A stretch of DNA of 64,000 nt from NCBI GenBank assembly GCA_963840445.1, contig CAWIZC010000024.1, positions 1-64,000 of the forward strand, written 5' to 3'. The notes beneath the pieces were generated by a model, which was not told where the DNA came from, made no database searches, and was given only the letters and a program-made list of their open reading frames with translations. The position numbers were made by a program, and so were the translations under genes. This document shows, in pieces, positions 9,633 to 19,077 of the stretch (the first letter of the stretch is position 1; every line of letters begins with the position of its first letter). Source of the DNA: AWTP1-13 sp963840445. Its GTDB lineage: Bacteria; Pseudomonadota; Alphaproteobacteria; Rhizobiales; Hyphomicrobiaceae.

Positions 9633-9953
9633 TCAGATCAGGAAGTCATCCTTCTTGGCCTTGCTGCCCTTCGTAGCGGCAACCATCCAGAGTGGCATAC
9701 GGCCCCGGCCGGTCCAGGTATTCTCTGGGTTCTTGGGATCGCGATATTTCGGTGCCACCGAGCCCTTGCCCTTGCGGCCCTTGCCAAGTACTTCGTCGAG
9801 CGTCAGGCCGTGCTCCTTGGCCATATCGGCCAATTTCTGACGTAGCGCGACACGCTCTGAATTCTGCTTTTCGACCATGGTCCGGTCGACCTGGTTGCGC
9901 AGTTCCGCCAATTCGGCGTAGGACATTTTGTCCAGGCTGCTCATTCTCGCCAT
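9633..9953 (-). CDS. H-NS family nucleoid-associated protein
   Basis: This 106-residue protein starts at ATG 9953, which follows GGAGAGA. The N-terminal helix (SSLDKMSYAELAELRNQVDRT ... KQNSERVALRQKLADMAKEHG) is the oligomerisation coiled coil. The C-terminal domain carries YRDPKNPENTWTGRGRMPLW, the signature DNA-contact loop of H-NS/MvaT-like and alphaproteobacterial HvrA-type proteins. Length is normal. It binds AT-rich, often horizontally acquired DNA and silences transcription. It stands alone with its own terminator. Confidence 0.92.
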   Translation of the reverse strand: MARMSSLDKMSYAELAELRNQVDRTMVEKQNSERVALRQKLADMAKEHGLTLDEVLGKGRKGKGSVAPKYRDPKNPENTWTGRGRMPLWMVAATKGSKAKKDDFLI

Positions 9954-10067
9954 ATTCTCTCTCCGGAAGGTGGAATGGAACCCGCGAAATATCGATTGCT
10001 TGGATTGATAAAGAATTACAATCGGAATCATCTGCCAAAGCCGACCCTGCGGTGCTAAGACGCGAGA

Positions 10068-10685
10068 ATGACGAATGATGCTCGCCTTATGGCCCCGGCC
10101 ACGGCCCGCAACCGCGAGCCCATAACAAAGGTCCTGCGTCGTCATTTGCCATCCCGGGGACTGGTGCTGGAAGTTGCCAGCGGAAGCGGCGAGCACGTCA
10201 CCCACTTTGCCACCGTTCTCAGCGCGGATCTCAGATTTCAGCCAAGCGATCCGGATATGGGCGCAAGGGCTAGCATCGATGCATGGGTTCAATCGGCCGG
10301 CGTGAGCAACGTCCTACCCGCCATCGCTCTCGACGCGTCGGCGGACCCTTGGCCTATTCAATGGGCGGATGCGGTTATCTGCATCAACATGATTCACATC
10401 GCGCCGTGGGAAGCGGCCATCGGGCTTGTGCGCGGCGCAGCGCGTCTGCTGCCCGCCAACGGTTTGCTCTATCTATACGGCCCATACCGCCGCTACGGGC
10501 AGCATACGGCGGCATCCAATGAAGCGTTCGATGGCAGTCTTCGCAGGCAAAATCAAAGATGGGGCGTGCGGGACCTGGAAGCAGTGGCGGAGCTGGCCGA
10601 AGAGCACGGGTTTGCTCGACCCCTGATCGACGAAATGCCCGCCAACAATCTTTCCCTCATCTTCCAGCGCGTTGCGCGAGCGTAG
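10068..10685 (+). CDS. DUF938 SAM-dependent methyltransferase-like protein
   Basis: This intact 205-residue protein starts at ATG 10068. It shows the class I methyltransferase motif I (GLVLEVASGSGEHVTHFA), the DUF938 hallmark FQPSDPD, ADAVICINMIHIAPWEAAIG, and YLYGPYRRYGQHTAASNEAFD. DUF938 proteins are small, cytosolic predicted methyltransferases; their substrate is not established. It is transcribed away from the H-NS gene; the 115-bp gap between them must hold both promoters. Confidence 0.9.
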   Translation: MTNDARLMAPATARNREPITKVLRRHLPSRGLVLEVASGSGEHVTHFATVLSADLRFQPSDPDMGARASIDAWVQSAGVSNVLPAIALDASADPWPIQWADAVICINMIHIAPWEAAIGLVRGAARLLPANGLLYLYGPYRRYGQHTAASNEAFDGSLRRQNQRWGVRDLEAVAELAEEHGFARPLIDEMPANNLSLIFQRVARA

Positions 10686-10777
10686 CCGTCAGACGTGGGG
10701 CTCTTGTTCCAGCCGGAACAGTGTCGGGTTGCGCGATGTTCTACCCTGCAGTCAGGCTCTTGAACGAGGACATCGCC

Positions 10778-11062
10778 ATGCTGACCCGCAAAACCATTGT
10801 CCGCCCAATTGTCAAAGTCGCATTTGGCTTGGGTTCCCTCATTCTTTTGGCAACCGATGTCGGTGCGGTGGACGGGCGTGTCAGCTCGGCTTGCGCGAGC
10901 GACTATCTCGCCTATTGCAGCCAGCATGATCCGGACGGCCCGGGAACCCGCCGGTGCATGCGCGCAAACGGTCTCAAGCTGTCGCAGGCCTGCGTGAATG
11001 CGTTGGTGGCAGCGGGCGAAGTGTCAAAGCGGGAAGTCGCACGACGAGCGGCCTCGAAGTAG
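10778..11062 (+). CDS. Small secreted cysteine-rich hypothetical protein
   Basis: This is a 94-residue protein with ATG 10778 after GAGGA. A signal peptide (about residues 1-30, KVAFGLGSLILLATDVGAVD) is followed by four cysteines in SACASDYLAYCSQHDP, TRRCMRANGLKLSQACVNAL, suggesting two disulfides in the periplasm. The type is familiar from Bradyrhizobium-like genomes but has no known function. It lies 92 bp after the methyltransferase and may be co-transcribed with it. Confidence 0.75.
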   Translation: MLTRKTIVRPIVKVAFGLGSLILLATDVGAVDGRVSSACASDYLAYCSQHDPDGPGTRRCMRANGLKLSQACVNALVAAGEVSKREVARRAASK

Positions 11063-11074
11063 GTCGGAGATGGC

Positions 11075-11400
11075 CTAGCCTTTGCGATGGACTTCTTTCT
11101 CCAGCATCACATCCTTGGGCTTCTTGTCCTCGCGTAGCCCGAGGAAGGCTGGGTGCCGCATTTCACCGGCAGCAGTCCACTCGCTGAACTTCACCTCGGC
11201 GACCAATAGCGGCTTCACCCAGGTCCTGGTCGCCTGGTCCTTCACGTGCGGCTTGACGGTGACTTGTTTATCTGTAGCGGCAACCTGATTGGCCGTCTTG
11301 CGCATTGGGCTTGTGACGCGAGCCACATAGCCCTCTGCCCGCGCGTACGCAGCGTGCCGCGAATTGCTCGGCAAAAACGCTTGGCTTCAGAGCTGTCCAG
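11075..11400 (-). pseudogene. ATP-dependent DNA ligase (LigD type), C-terminal remnant
   Basis: The reading RAEGYVARVTSPMRKTANQV, then TWVKPLLVAEVKFSEWTAAG, EMRHPAFLGLREDKKP matches the C-terminal OB-fold of non-homologous-end-joining ligase D, where W-V-x-P-x-L-V-A-E-V and HPxFxGLRxDK are diagnostic. Only about 100 residues of a protein of at least 300 (850 for full LigD) remain. The catalytic Lys region and Ku are absent. Confidence 0.72.
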
Positions 11401-11494
11401 ACAGGTGTTTTCTCTCCGCACCCACAAAAGATATCGGGAGTAGATCACGCCCGGCGTCTCCCCGCCCTTTGCCGGCGCCAGGCACCAAGCATGG

Positions 11495-12301
11495 TCACCG
11501 CACTCCCATGAGTGCGAAGCTGACGCCAGCCGCTATTAGACCGATACCGATCCCAAACTGCCAGATCCGCGCTCCGGGGAGGAGCTTTTCTGCCGAGACC
11601 AGAACGGTCAGAGCTGCGACCCAGCGCAAGTCCATGACCGCGACCGCGAACAGAAGGATCATCAGCGCGCCGCAGCAGCCAATGCAGAACAATCCATGCC
11701 GCAAGCCCATAACCATCGCTCCGAGCTGCCCGTCGCGCCATTCGCTCAGAATGAAGCTGTCGGGCGTTCGGCAGTAGGCGAGACACCTCTCCTTCAAAGG
11801 GCTGAATTGATAGAGGCCTGCAGCAAGGAACAGCGCTGCCGACCAGTAGTGTGACGTCGACTGCATCATGGTGGTGAGCAGGCCAGTGGTCTGCAGCAGC
11901 CATTGCAGCACCGTCGCAACGATTGAAAAAACGGCCCAGACGATTAGGTAACCAAGCAGGAACACGGCAGTCGGCACATACGGCGCGCTTCGTTGGCGTC
12001 GCCGGCGATTGATGGTCGCAAACGCAGAGACCATGGGGCTTGCGCCCGGCACCATCATCGCTGCCATCATGGCCCACCACATCACAAACAGCAGCAAAGC
12101 GCCGATTGCTGTCCATGACGGCTCCATGTCGTTGATCGACATGTTCATGTCGCGCCACATGGCCACTTCCATGTCGTCCATCATCTTCGCTTGATGGAGG
12201 GTGAAGCCCCAGGCCAGGGCGGCGACCAGGAATAACAAACCGACAACGACGAGGCGATCGAGGCGACGCTTTGGTCCGGCAGCGCCGGGATCTTGCGTCA
12301 T
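11495..12301 (-). CDS. DUF2182 integral membrane protein
   Basis: This intact 268-residue protein has about seven hydrophobic helices and the DUF2182 landmarks WWAMMAAMMVPGASPM, YLIVWAVFSIVATVLQW, YQFSPLKERCLAYCRTP and GLRHGLFCIGCCGALMIL. DUF2182 proteins are predicted metal-binding inner-membrane proteins. The start codon overlaps the stop of the upstream DUF1326 gene by four bases (ATGA), so the two are translationally coupled. The Met- and Cys-rich helices fit copper or another soft metal, but that is inference. Confidence 0.9.
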   Translation of the reverse strand: MTQDPGAAGPKRRLDRLVVVGLLFLVAALAWGFTLHQAKMMDDMEVAMWRDMNMSINDMEPSWTAIGALLLFVMWWAMMAAMMVPGASPMVSAFATINRRRRQRSAPYVPTAVFLLGYLIVWAVFSIVATVLQWLLQTTGLLTTMMQSTSHYWSAALFLAAGLYQFSPLKERCLAYCRTPDSFILSEWRDGQLGAMVMGLRHGLFCIGCCGALMILLFAVAVMDLRWVAALTVLVSAEKLLPGARIWQFGIGIGLIAAGVSFALMGVR

Positions 12302-12993
12302 AGGCCTTTCAGCGGCTGGCGCCAGCTGAACGTTTTTGGGCCGCGCAGATCGAAGGCGATATGTTTGGAGGATCGCTGGGACCAGTCAAAGCTGCGGCCG
12401 AAAGCACCGGTGACCACGTTTCGCTTGGCCTGGCCGACCGTAAGGAAGCCGGGCACGACTTCAGGTCGAGGAGCATTGTAGATGCGGCAGGTGTCTCCTT
12501 CCGGCACCATGTACTTTCGGAATGGCCCACCGAGGCCGTCGACCATTCCCGGTACCTCAACGCGCCAGTTCTCGGCATCGTGGGTGACAGTCATCGGCAC
12601 AAACTCCACGCCGTCCAGGCTGAGTGTCAGATCGCGCCACGCCTCGAACGCGCCGCCTGCGAAGCCTGTGAAGATCTTCTCTAGTGCAACCCGCTCCTCA
12701 GGGTTGGCACGGTCATCGATCAGAAAGCCGAACTCGCGGTTCTTCTCGAAAACGTTGCCCTCCCAGTGAATGATGAGGACCACGGCAAGGTCTTTGGCGA
12801 GTTTGAGGTCGCCATAGTTGCCGTCGCGGATCAGCCACGTCAGCACGCCCTCGCAGAAGCCATACGTCGGATTCGATCCGAAATTACAGGGACAGCCGAT
12901 AGCGCAATTGCACAGATCCCACCAATCTCCGGTGATACGCCAATCGGGAACGGTATCTTCTGTAGTCATCGAGGGAGTGGGGTCGGCGGGCAC
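12298..12993 (-). CDS. DUF1326 domain protein, partner of DUF2182
   Basis: This 231-residue protein carries the DUF1326 core: WRITGDWWDLCNCAIGCPCNF near the N-terminus (a CxxxxCxC metal-site-like cluster), then KIFTGFAGGAFEAWRDL, KYMVPEGDTCRIYNAP and RSSKHIAFDLRGPKTFSW. Either GTG 12993 or ATG 12969 could be the start; AGGAAAC favours the GTG. It is coupled to the downstream DUF2182 gene. This pair recurs in proteobacteria and is thought to handle a metal. The function is not established. Confidence 0.9.
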   Translation of the reverse strand: MPADPTPSMTTEDTVPDWRITGDWWDLCNCAIGCPCNFGSNPTYGFCEGVLTWLIRDGNYGDLKLAKDLAVVLIIHWEGNVFEKNREFGFLIDDRANPEERVALEKIFTGFAGGAFEAWRDLTLSLDGVEFVPMTVTHDAENWRVEVPGMVDGLGGPFRKYMVPEGDTCRIYNAPRPEVVPGFLTVGQAKRNVVTGAFGRSFDWSQRSSKHIAFDLRGPKTFSWRQPLKGL

Positions 12994-13216
12994 GGAGGAT
13001 GTTTCCTGAATGCAGACAAAATGGTACGCGCCTACCTCCAGGCTGGCAAGCTACGCGCTCCACGAGACATCCACTCTCAATTCTCGCCCGGCCAGCTATC
13101 GGCATATGTCACCACGTCCGCAACCAGCGGTGCTCAAGCGCTGATTTCTGTCGGTTGCGCTGTTGATTGGTGAAAAGGAGTTGGCAAGGCCGGGCGGATG
13201 TCGCATCGCCTCCGCG

Positions 13217-14116
13217 CTACCTGATGCCGCGAGACCCCACTTGAACCAGTGATGGCAGAGCCACGGCAAATACCACGAGGCCCACGGCAAAGAGATCCAA
13301 GGCGCTAACATGTGTGCCAAGAAGCACCGCTGACAGCATCGCGCCGAGTGGCACGGTCAGGCAGCCCAGAAGGCTCATGCGGCCGACCGGGAGATGACGC
13401 ACCGCGTAGTTCGACAGGATGTAGAACTCCGACAGACACGACGAGGCCGAGATAGAGCAGGACAGCGATCGACTCCACGCTGGCGTCGACCGCACGCGCG
13501 CCGTCCGACGGCATGACGAATAGCAGGAGGACCGCCACGCAGCAGGCCGAGGTGAGTTGCCAGCTGGAGGTCACCAGCGGGTTGGCTCCGGCTTGGGCAT
13601 TGCGCCGGGAGAGCAGCGCGTTGACGGCGGAGGCGAGCACGCCACTCGCCACGAAGATATCACCCAGCACACTGCCGCCGCCGTGATGGCGCTGGCCCCA
13701 GACCAGGATCAGGGTGCCGCTGAAGGCGATCACGGCCGCTACTAGCACCACGATCTCGATGCGCTCGCCGAGAACGACACGGCCTAGGATGGGCACGATC
13801 AGCGGCGTGAGGCCCCAGAAGACCGAGCCGCTGACTGGCGAGGTCATGGTGAGGCCGACGGAGACCAGGAAAACGACAAGGCCCGGCTCCAGCAATCCCA
13901 TGACCAGTGGACGCCAGCCCACATGGCGCAGCCGTGCGCTCGATCGGGTCGCGAGCACGATCAGCCACAATGCTACGGCGGCCAGCGACAACCGGATGAA
14001 AACGAACTCGGCAACCGCGATCTCGGAAAGTGCAAATTTGCTGCCGGGTGTGGCCGACGACCACAAGAAGGCTGCTGCGAGCATGGCGATGGTGGGCAGC
14101 ACATTGCTTGGTGGCA
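13217..14116 (-). CDS. EamA/DMT-family exporter, one frameshift
   Basis: This is a ten-helix drug/metabolite transporter of about 300 residues. ATG 14116 follows AGAAGG. The first EamA repeat runs from IAMLAAAFLWSSATPGSKFA to GLTMTSPVSGSVFWGLTPLI and the second from LGDIFVASGVLASAVNALLS onwards. Near 13440 the frame changes: LLYLGLVVS must join EFYILSNYAVRHLPVGRMS, GCLTVPLGAMLSAVLLG and FAVGLVVFAVALPSLVQ. Length is normal once joined, so a base error is likely. EamA proteins export amino acids or other metabolites; the substrate is unknown. Confidence 0.85.
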
Positions 14117-14281
14117 TCACGACCTTCTCATCGCCGGCTTGCACCAAGAATTCACGGCGCACCTTGAACCTCAGACCTTCGTAGAGGGACAGGGCTGATG
14201 TGTCCTTCGCTGCAGATGCAGGAATGTCGGTTCCTCGATGGCGGAGAAAGGCACCACGTCGCGACTGATGCGGCACAGGTC

Positions 14282-14881
14282 CTAGCGTGCGAGGGCCCGG
14301 TCGACAAATTCGAGCCGATCCTGACCCCAGAAGATCTCACCCGAAGCAAGCACGTAGCTTGGCGCGCCGAAAACGCCGCGCTTGATGGCCTCAGCGGTCA
14401 GCTCGTCGTGCATCCCATCAAGCTCGGCATCGCTCGGCCCAGCTTTGCGGATTGCCTCGGCATCGAGCCCTGCCCGCTCAGCCGCGGCGGCGAGCGCGGC
14501 CGGTTCCGCGATGCTCTGCTCCATTTCCCAGAGCGCCTTTCCAATTTCAGTGGCGAGCCGGTGCGCATCCTTTCCCTGGAGCTTAGCCGCCAGGACGAGA
14601 CGGGTTCCAGGCGCCTCATCCGAGGGAAAGTACTTCGGTTCGATATTGATCGGAACGCCGAGGTGGTCACGCCAGCGTTTGAGATCCATGAGCCGATAGG
14701 CGCGGCGCTCAGGTGCCCGCTTCACCAGGGGTAGGCCACCGGTCTTGGCGAAGACCTCGGCAAACTTGGCGGGCTTCACGTTCACTGTGCAATCGTGCTT
14801 CTTGGCGATTGCGGCAAAACGAGCGCTACCCAAGTAGGTCCACGGTGAATTAAGCGAGATGTAGTAGTCGATGGTGGGCAT
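14282..14881 (-). CDS. 2-hydroxychromene-2-carboxylate isomerase-like (DsbA/GST-kappa fold)
   Basis: This intact protein of about 199 residues starts at ATG 14881 after GAGGAG. Landmarks are TIDYYISLNSPWTYLGSARF (glutathione-binding start with the catalytic Ser), KPAKFAEVFAKTGGLPLVKR, APERRAYRLMDLKRW, and the cis-Pro loop FGAPSYVLASGEIFWGQDRL. The family includes the glutathione-dependent HCCA isomerase of naphthalene degradation and kappa-class GSTs. There are no other aromatic-degradation genes nearby, so the substrate is open. Confidence 0.88.
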   Translation of the reverse strand: MPTIDYYISLNSPWTYLGSARFAAIAKKHDCTVNVKPAKFAEVFAKTGGLPLVKRAPERRAYRLMDLKRWRDHLGVPINIEPKYFPSDEAPGTRLVLAAKLQGKDAHRLATEIGKALWEMEQSIAEPAALAAAAERAGLDAEAIRKAGPSDAELDGMHDELTAEAIKRGVFGAPSYVLASGEIFWGQDRLEFVDRALAR

Positions 14882-15058
14882 CGGTCTCCTCAAGTGCCGG
14901 TTGTTTCGATGTCGATGACGCGTAGCAAGGCACGTTCCCCATGGTGTTAGAGTTCATGACCAGGGATGGAGAGCGCATCGCTTCGCCCTTTATGGTGAAA
15001 GAATCCACTGGCTCCCAAGAAACGACGTCGCAAATGGTGTTGCGCCTGGCACTCCTGG

Positions 15059-15649
15059 CTAGTCGTTGTTGAAGGACGCGATCAGGGCGTCGACCTCTTT
15101 TTGATCCGGTCCCTTGCTGCGCGCGTTGACGCGCGGGCCGCTGCCGTAACCAATCCACAGCACGATCTCGTCCGGTCGCGGCGCGTCGTGGATCAGAACG
15201 GGCGTAGAGTCGACCGCGTCGAGGTCCCACCCCGCGTCGAGCGGCCCGTAGAGCAGGTCGATCGTGGAGCCGGGCGGCCCAACCTTGGCGTGACCCGGAA
15301 TGATGACGCGGCCGCGCTTGATGGTGCGGCGCATGGCCATGCCGAGCCGGGGATGGATCATCGCGGCGCCATGCTCGAGGTCACCACCGGTGCCGACCAG
15401 TGCCGCCTTGGTATAGGAGCGCAGTTGCGACGGTCCGGAGCCTAGGGCGGCCAGAGCCGCCTTGGTGAGCGAAACGCCAAGCTCGAGCGAATAGTCGATA
15501 AGCGGCTGGAGATCGGCGCCGGCGGCCTTCCCGGCCAATGGATTCTTGAAAACGGCGGCAATCGCCACGCGCCGCAGCGCAGGGTTGGCGCGCGCGCCAT
15601 ATTCGCTATTGATTTCCTCGACAAGGGTGACGGTCTTGCGGACGTCCAT
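15059..15649 (-). CDS. Amino acid synthesis family protein (PF06684-like)
   Basis: This intact 196-residue protein begins MDVRKTVTLVEEINSEYG, with ALRRVAIAAVFKNPLAGKAA, AALVGTGGDLEHGAAMIHPR, GRVIIPGHAKVGPPGSTIDL and ARPDEIVLWIGYGSGPRVNA. These match the small cytosolic family annotated as amino acid synthesis protein, whose biochemistry is unproven. It sits 177 bp upstream of the isomerase gene on the same strand. Confidence 0.8.
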   Translation of the reverse strand: MDVRKTVTLVEEINSEYGARANPALRRVAIAAVFKNPLAGKAAGADLQPLIDYSLELGVSLTKAALAALGSGPSQLRSYTKAALVGTGGDLEHGAAMIHPRLGMAMRRTIKRGRVIIPGHAKVGPPGSTIDLLYGPLDAGWDLDAVDSTPVLIHDAPRPDEIVLWIGYGSGPRVNARSKGPDQKEVDALIASFNND

Positions 15650-15738
15650 GGCGTTTTCCTCTTCGCTAACTCGAGTTCAAAAGCGGCACCTGGATCAGCT
15701 CTGCTTCTCAGGCCAGCGTGGATCTTGCCCTTCCGGGG

Positions 15739-16761
15739 TCAAGTGCCGCAAAACGTTTGGCGCACGACTTGCTCGGGCCGCGGCGACTCGGCGTAGTGGC
15801 CGAAGGTTGGTTGATCCTCATAGGGCCCGGCCAGTACGTCCAGCAAGGTCTCAAAGAGGGAGAAATCCCCTTTGCTCGCGGCCGCAGAGATACCCTCCTC
15901 CACCAAATGATTGCGCGGGATAAATGCAGGGTTCGCTGTGCGCATCGCGGCCTGGCGGTCGCTTGCGTCTCCCCCTCCTCGGCAATCCGTTGGCGCCATC
16001 TCGCGGCCCATTCGTCGAAAGCGTGCGCATCGGCAAACTGGCTGCGTAGCGCCATGTCCGCGTCGGAATTGGCAGCCGCGTCGCACAGCCCGCGGAAGGT
16101 CAATGTGAAGGCAGCGCCGTTGCTGGCCTTCCGCTTGAGCAGATCTTGCGCCAATGGCAGATCGTCCGATCGCCTTTCCACCAGACCGATCTTGCACCCG
16201 AGGCCGGTGGCATGGGCGGTCTCGAAGCGGCAGTCGAAGGTGCGGATGGGGGTCGATGGCCCCTCCTTGTTCTCGCAAGCAGCGGCAAGAGCGTCTCGCT
16301 AGACGGGCGAGGTTCCATTTGGCGATGCGCGGCGTTCCGGGTGCCCACGGCATCGATCGAGCTGTAGACCTTTCCAGGATCATAGGTGCCCATGAAGGCG
16401 CAGCGACCGTAGTCGATGGTCTCGCCTGCGACCGACATGTTGTCTGTATTCATGACGCCGTGAATGAAGGCGACGGGCAGCCATTTGGCGACAAGCTCGG
16501 CTTGGCGCGATCAAGAGATCCAGCAGGTACGATAGCGGTTCGGCGCCTGAACCGCTTCCGGGCGATGGCGTGCGATGACGTGATCGGCGAGGTGGCGAAT
16601 TCCATCCAACGTCTTCGCGTGCGGCGAAAAAACTGGAACATGCCAACACGGATATGACTCGATGCGACGCGGATTAGGACCGCGCCGGGCATAGGCGCCT
16701 CGAAAGCATCAACCTGTCGCAAAAGCACCTGACGACGGACACCAACGCCGTGGCGCAGCAA
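15739..16761 (-). pseudogene. selO: Protein adenylyltransferase SelO (UPF0061), shattered
   Basis: SelO/YdiU is a pseudokinase-fold enzyme of about 490 residues that transfers AMP to proteins. Segments present in order are PMPGAVLIRVASSHIRVGMF, then MNTDNMSVAGETIDYGRCAF, MGTYDPGKVYSSIDA, IAKWNLARLA, ASNGAAFTLTFRGLCDAAAN, NPAFIPRNHLVEEGIS and the typical ending YAESPRPEQVVRQTFCGT. At least five frame changes are needed and the N-terminal third is missing. The AMPylation Asp-containing NTDN segment survives, but the gene cannot make a product. Confidence 0.85.
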
Positions 16762-16914
16762 TGTAAATCATTGACCGGCCGGCGCCGAGACCTTCTCCCA
16801 GCTTTCTAGCTTTAGCACCTCTGAGATATGAAAGTGATATGCATCCCAACAGCCGCTGGTTTTAACGGCTGAGGAACGGCGAGCTACACCCTTGTTCTAG
16901 AGGAGGTATTCAAG

Positions 16915-16990
16915 TGGTGGAGCCGAGCGGGATCGAACCGCTGACCTCGTGAATGCCATTCACGCGCTCTCCCAACTGAGCTACGGCCCC
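16915..16990 (-). tRNA. tRNA-Ala (anticodon GGC)
   Basis: The minus strand reads GGGGCCGTAGCTCAGTTGGG from 16990 and ends CGGCTCCACCA at 16915. The anticodon stem CGTGA/TCACG encloses ATGGCAT, giving GGC (Ala). The T arm GCGGTTCGATCCCGC is canonical, the 7-bp acceptor stem has one G-U pair, and CCA is encoded. It marks the boundary between accessory DNA to the left and core genes to the right. Confidence 0.97.
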
Positions 16991-17089
16991 ATGTTTCCTG
17001 TGAGGAAGCCGGCGGGATGGGTCGCCGGCGCGTCTAACTAGGCCGGGGCGGGAAAATGCGCAAGGGCCGCCCGCGGCCGCAGATGCCGA

Positions 17090-17473
17090 TCAGCCCGGCT
17101 CGTCCTTGTCGTCGACTGGGCCGCCGATGATGTTGGACATGTCGGAGCCGTCCTCCTCCTCTTCCTCGAGGAAGGTCTCGTCGTCCTCGGCGCCGGCGGC
17201 CTCTTCCTCCTCGCCCTCGATGACCACCAGATCCTCGGCCTCGCCTTCGGCCGCTTCCGGAGCTTTGGCCTCGGCCGGCACGAAGGCTGGCTTCTTGACG
17301 GGCTTGCGGGGGGCCTTTTCTTCGGAAGCCATGGCGTTGGCCGACATGGCCAGCTCGTAGACGGATTCGCAGATCGGGCAGACGATCGGGTCGCGGTTCA
17401 GATCGTAGAACCGCGAGCCGCACTCGGGGTTCTGACACGTGCGCTTGGTGCCGCGCTCGGCTTTGGTGGACAT
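17090..17473 (-). CDS. TIGR02300-family FYDLN acid protein
   Basis: This 127-residue protein starts at ATG 17473. The N-terminus holds a zinc-ribbon-like pattern, CQNPECGSRFYDLNRDPIVCPICES. The rest is a very acidic, disordered tail (EEEEAAGAEDDETFLEEEEEDG) after a basic/Ala-Pro stretch. This small cytosolic family is almost restricted to Alphaproteobacteria and commonly lies next to aroA, transcribed divergently as here. The function is unknown. It is a good taxonomic marker. Confidence 0.93.
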   Translation of the reverse strand: MSTKAERGTKRTCQNPECGSRFYDLNRDPIVCPICESVYELAMSANAMASEEKAPRKPVKKPAFVPAEAKAPEAAEGEAEDLVVIEGEEEEAAGAEDDETFLEEEEEDGSDMSNIIGGPVDDKDEPG

Positions 17474-17638
17474 GGGTGCTCGCCTTGAGGTGATCGGCCC
17501 GGGGCTCGTCTGGAGCCATGCCTGGGTGATTTGGTGTGCTCCTTGCCACGCGCCGGCCATGCTGTCAAAAGCAAATCTTCCCGCGCCCCGGCCGCACGGC
17601 GGCATAGACCGGCAGACGGGCCGCGAAGGCCGGTTTTG

Positions 17639-17667
17639 TTGACAGAGCCGGGCCCCCCTGCTCTATG
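17639..17667 (+). promoter_or_regulatory. Sigma-70-type promoter for aroA-cmk-rpsA
   Basis: TTGACA at 17639-17644 is followed after exactly 17 bases by TCTATG at 17662-17667. Transcription from about 17675 would give a roughly 50-base leader before the aroA start at 17727. The -35 is perfect and the -10 moderate. Confidence 0.55.
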
Positions 17668-17726
17668 GCGGCCCATGCCGCCGCCGGCTGGCGGCCGTTG
17701 CTTGAAAGTTGAGGCCCCGCAAGGCC

Positions 17727-19077
17727 GTGTCGCACGCCAATCCCAAGCCGTTGTCGTCGACCCGATCGCCTGCCCTGTCGGGGCGGATCAGGGTGCCGGG
17801 CGACAAGTCCATCTCGCATCGCGCCCTGATGTTCGGCGCGATCGCCACCCGCCGCACCACCATCACGGGGCTGCTGGAGGCCGAGGACGTGCTGAACACG
17901 GCCAAGGCGCTGCAGGCGCTGGGGTGTCCGATCCGGAAGACCGCCGGCACCTGGGAGGTGCTGGGACGCGGCGTTGGCGGTTTGGCCGAGCCGGACGGCG
18001 AACTCGATTTCGGCAACTCCGGCACCGGCACGCGCCTGATGATGGGGCTGATCGCCGGCCACGACATGACCGTGCGCATGGTAGGCGATGCCTCGCTGTC
18101 CAAGCGCCCGATGGCGCGCGTGCTCGACCCGCTCAAGCGCATGGGGGCTGGAGGTGCTGGACGGGCGCCACCGCGGCTGCCGCTCTCGCTGCGCGGTACC
18201 AGCGATCTTGTGTCCGATCGAATACCGCCTGCCGGTGCCGTCCGCGCAGCTCAAGTCGGCGATTCTGATCGCCGGGCTGCAGGCTGCCGGCGCGACCACG
18301 GTCATCGAGGCGGAGGCCACCCGCGATCACACCGAGCGCATGCTGCGCCATTTCGGGGCCGAGGTGACCACCGTCGAGCGCGATGGTGCGCGCGCCATCA
18401 CCGTCAAGGGTGACGGCGAGCTTGAGGGCCGCGCAGTGACGGTGCCGGGCGATCCAAGCTCGGCGGCCTTCCTGGCTGCGGCGGCGCTGATCGTGCCGGG
18501 CTCGGAGATCACCATCGAAGGCGTGCTGGTCAATCCGACACGCACGGGCTTCTACACGACGCTGCGCGAGATGGGCGCCGACGTCGCCTTCCTCAATGAG
18601 CGCGAGGAGGGTGGCGAGCCGATCGCGGACGTGCGCGTGCGCCACTCCAAGCTGAGCGGCGTGCGCGTGCCGCCGGAGCGCGCGCCCAGCATGATCGACG
18701 AGTACCCGATGCTGGCGTGCCTGGCTGCCTATGCGAGCCGGCGAGACGCGCATGGAGGGGCTTGCCGAGCTGAAGGTGAAGGAGAGCGATCGGCTGGCGG
18801 CGACGGCTGCCGGGCTGATCGCCAACGGCGTGGCGGCCAAGGCCGAGGGCGATACGCTGATCGTGCAAGGCGGCGGCCGCGTGCGCGGCGGCGGGCTGGT
18901 CGCCACCCATCTCGACCATCGCATCGCCATGGCCTTCCTGACGCTCGGCCTCGGCGCCGACCGGCCCGTCACGGTCGACGACACCGCCATGATCGCCACC
19001 AGCTTCCCCGAGTTCCGCTCGCTGATGGAACGTCTGGGCGCCACCTTCATGACCGCCGCGCCATGCGCAGCCCATGA
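17727..19077 (+). CDS. aroA: 3-phosphoshikimate 1-carboxyvinyltransferase (EPSP synthase), frameshifted in this sequence
   Basis: AroA makes EPSP from shikimate-3-phosphate and PEP in the shikimate pathway. The start is GTG 17727 (SHANPKPL...), giving a protein of about 445 residues. Landmarks: RVPGDKSISHRALMFGA, LDFGNSGTGTRLMMG, GLPLPSAQ-type PVPSAQLKSAILIAGLQ, ATRDHTERMLRHFGAEV, VPGDPSSAAFLAAAA, SMIDEYPMLA, ELKVKESDRLAA and THLDHRIAMAFL. All active-site motifs are present, but frame changes occur near 18147, 18177, 18213, 18738 and probably 19060. Loss of aroA would be lethal without aromatic supplements, so base errors are the likely cause. It ends by ATGA overlap with cmk. Confidence 0.9.

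Noticed and set aside
16915..16990. tRNA-Ala as insertion site of the left accessory region
   Set aside because: I looked for a second copy of the tRNA 3' end (GGGATCGAACC...) as an att repeat and saw none in the window.
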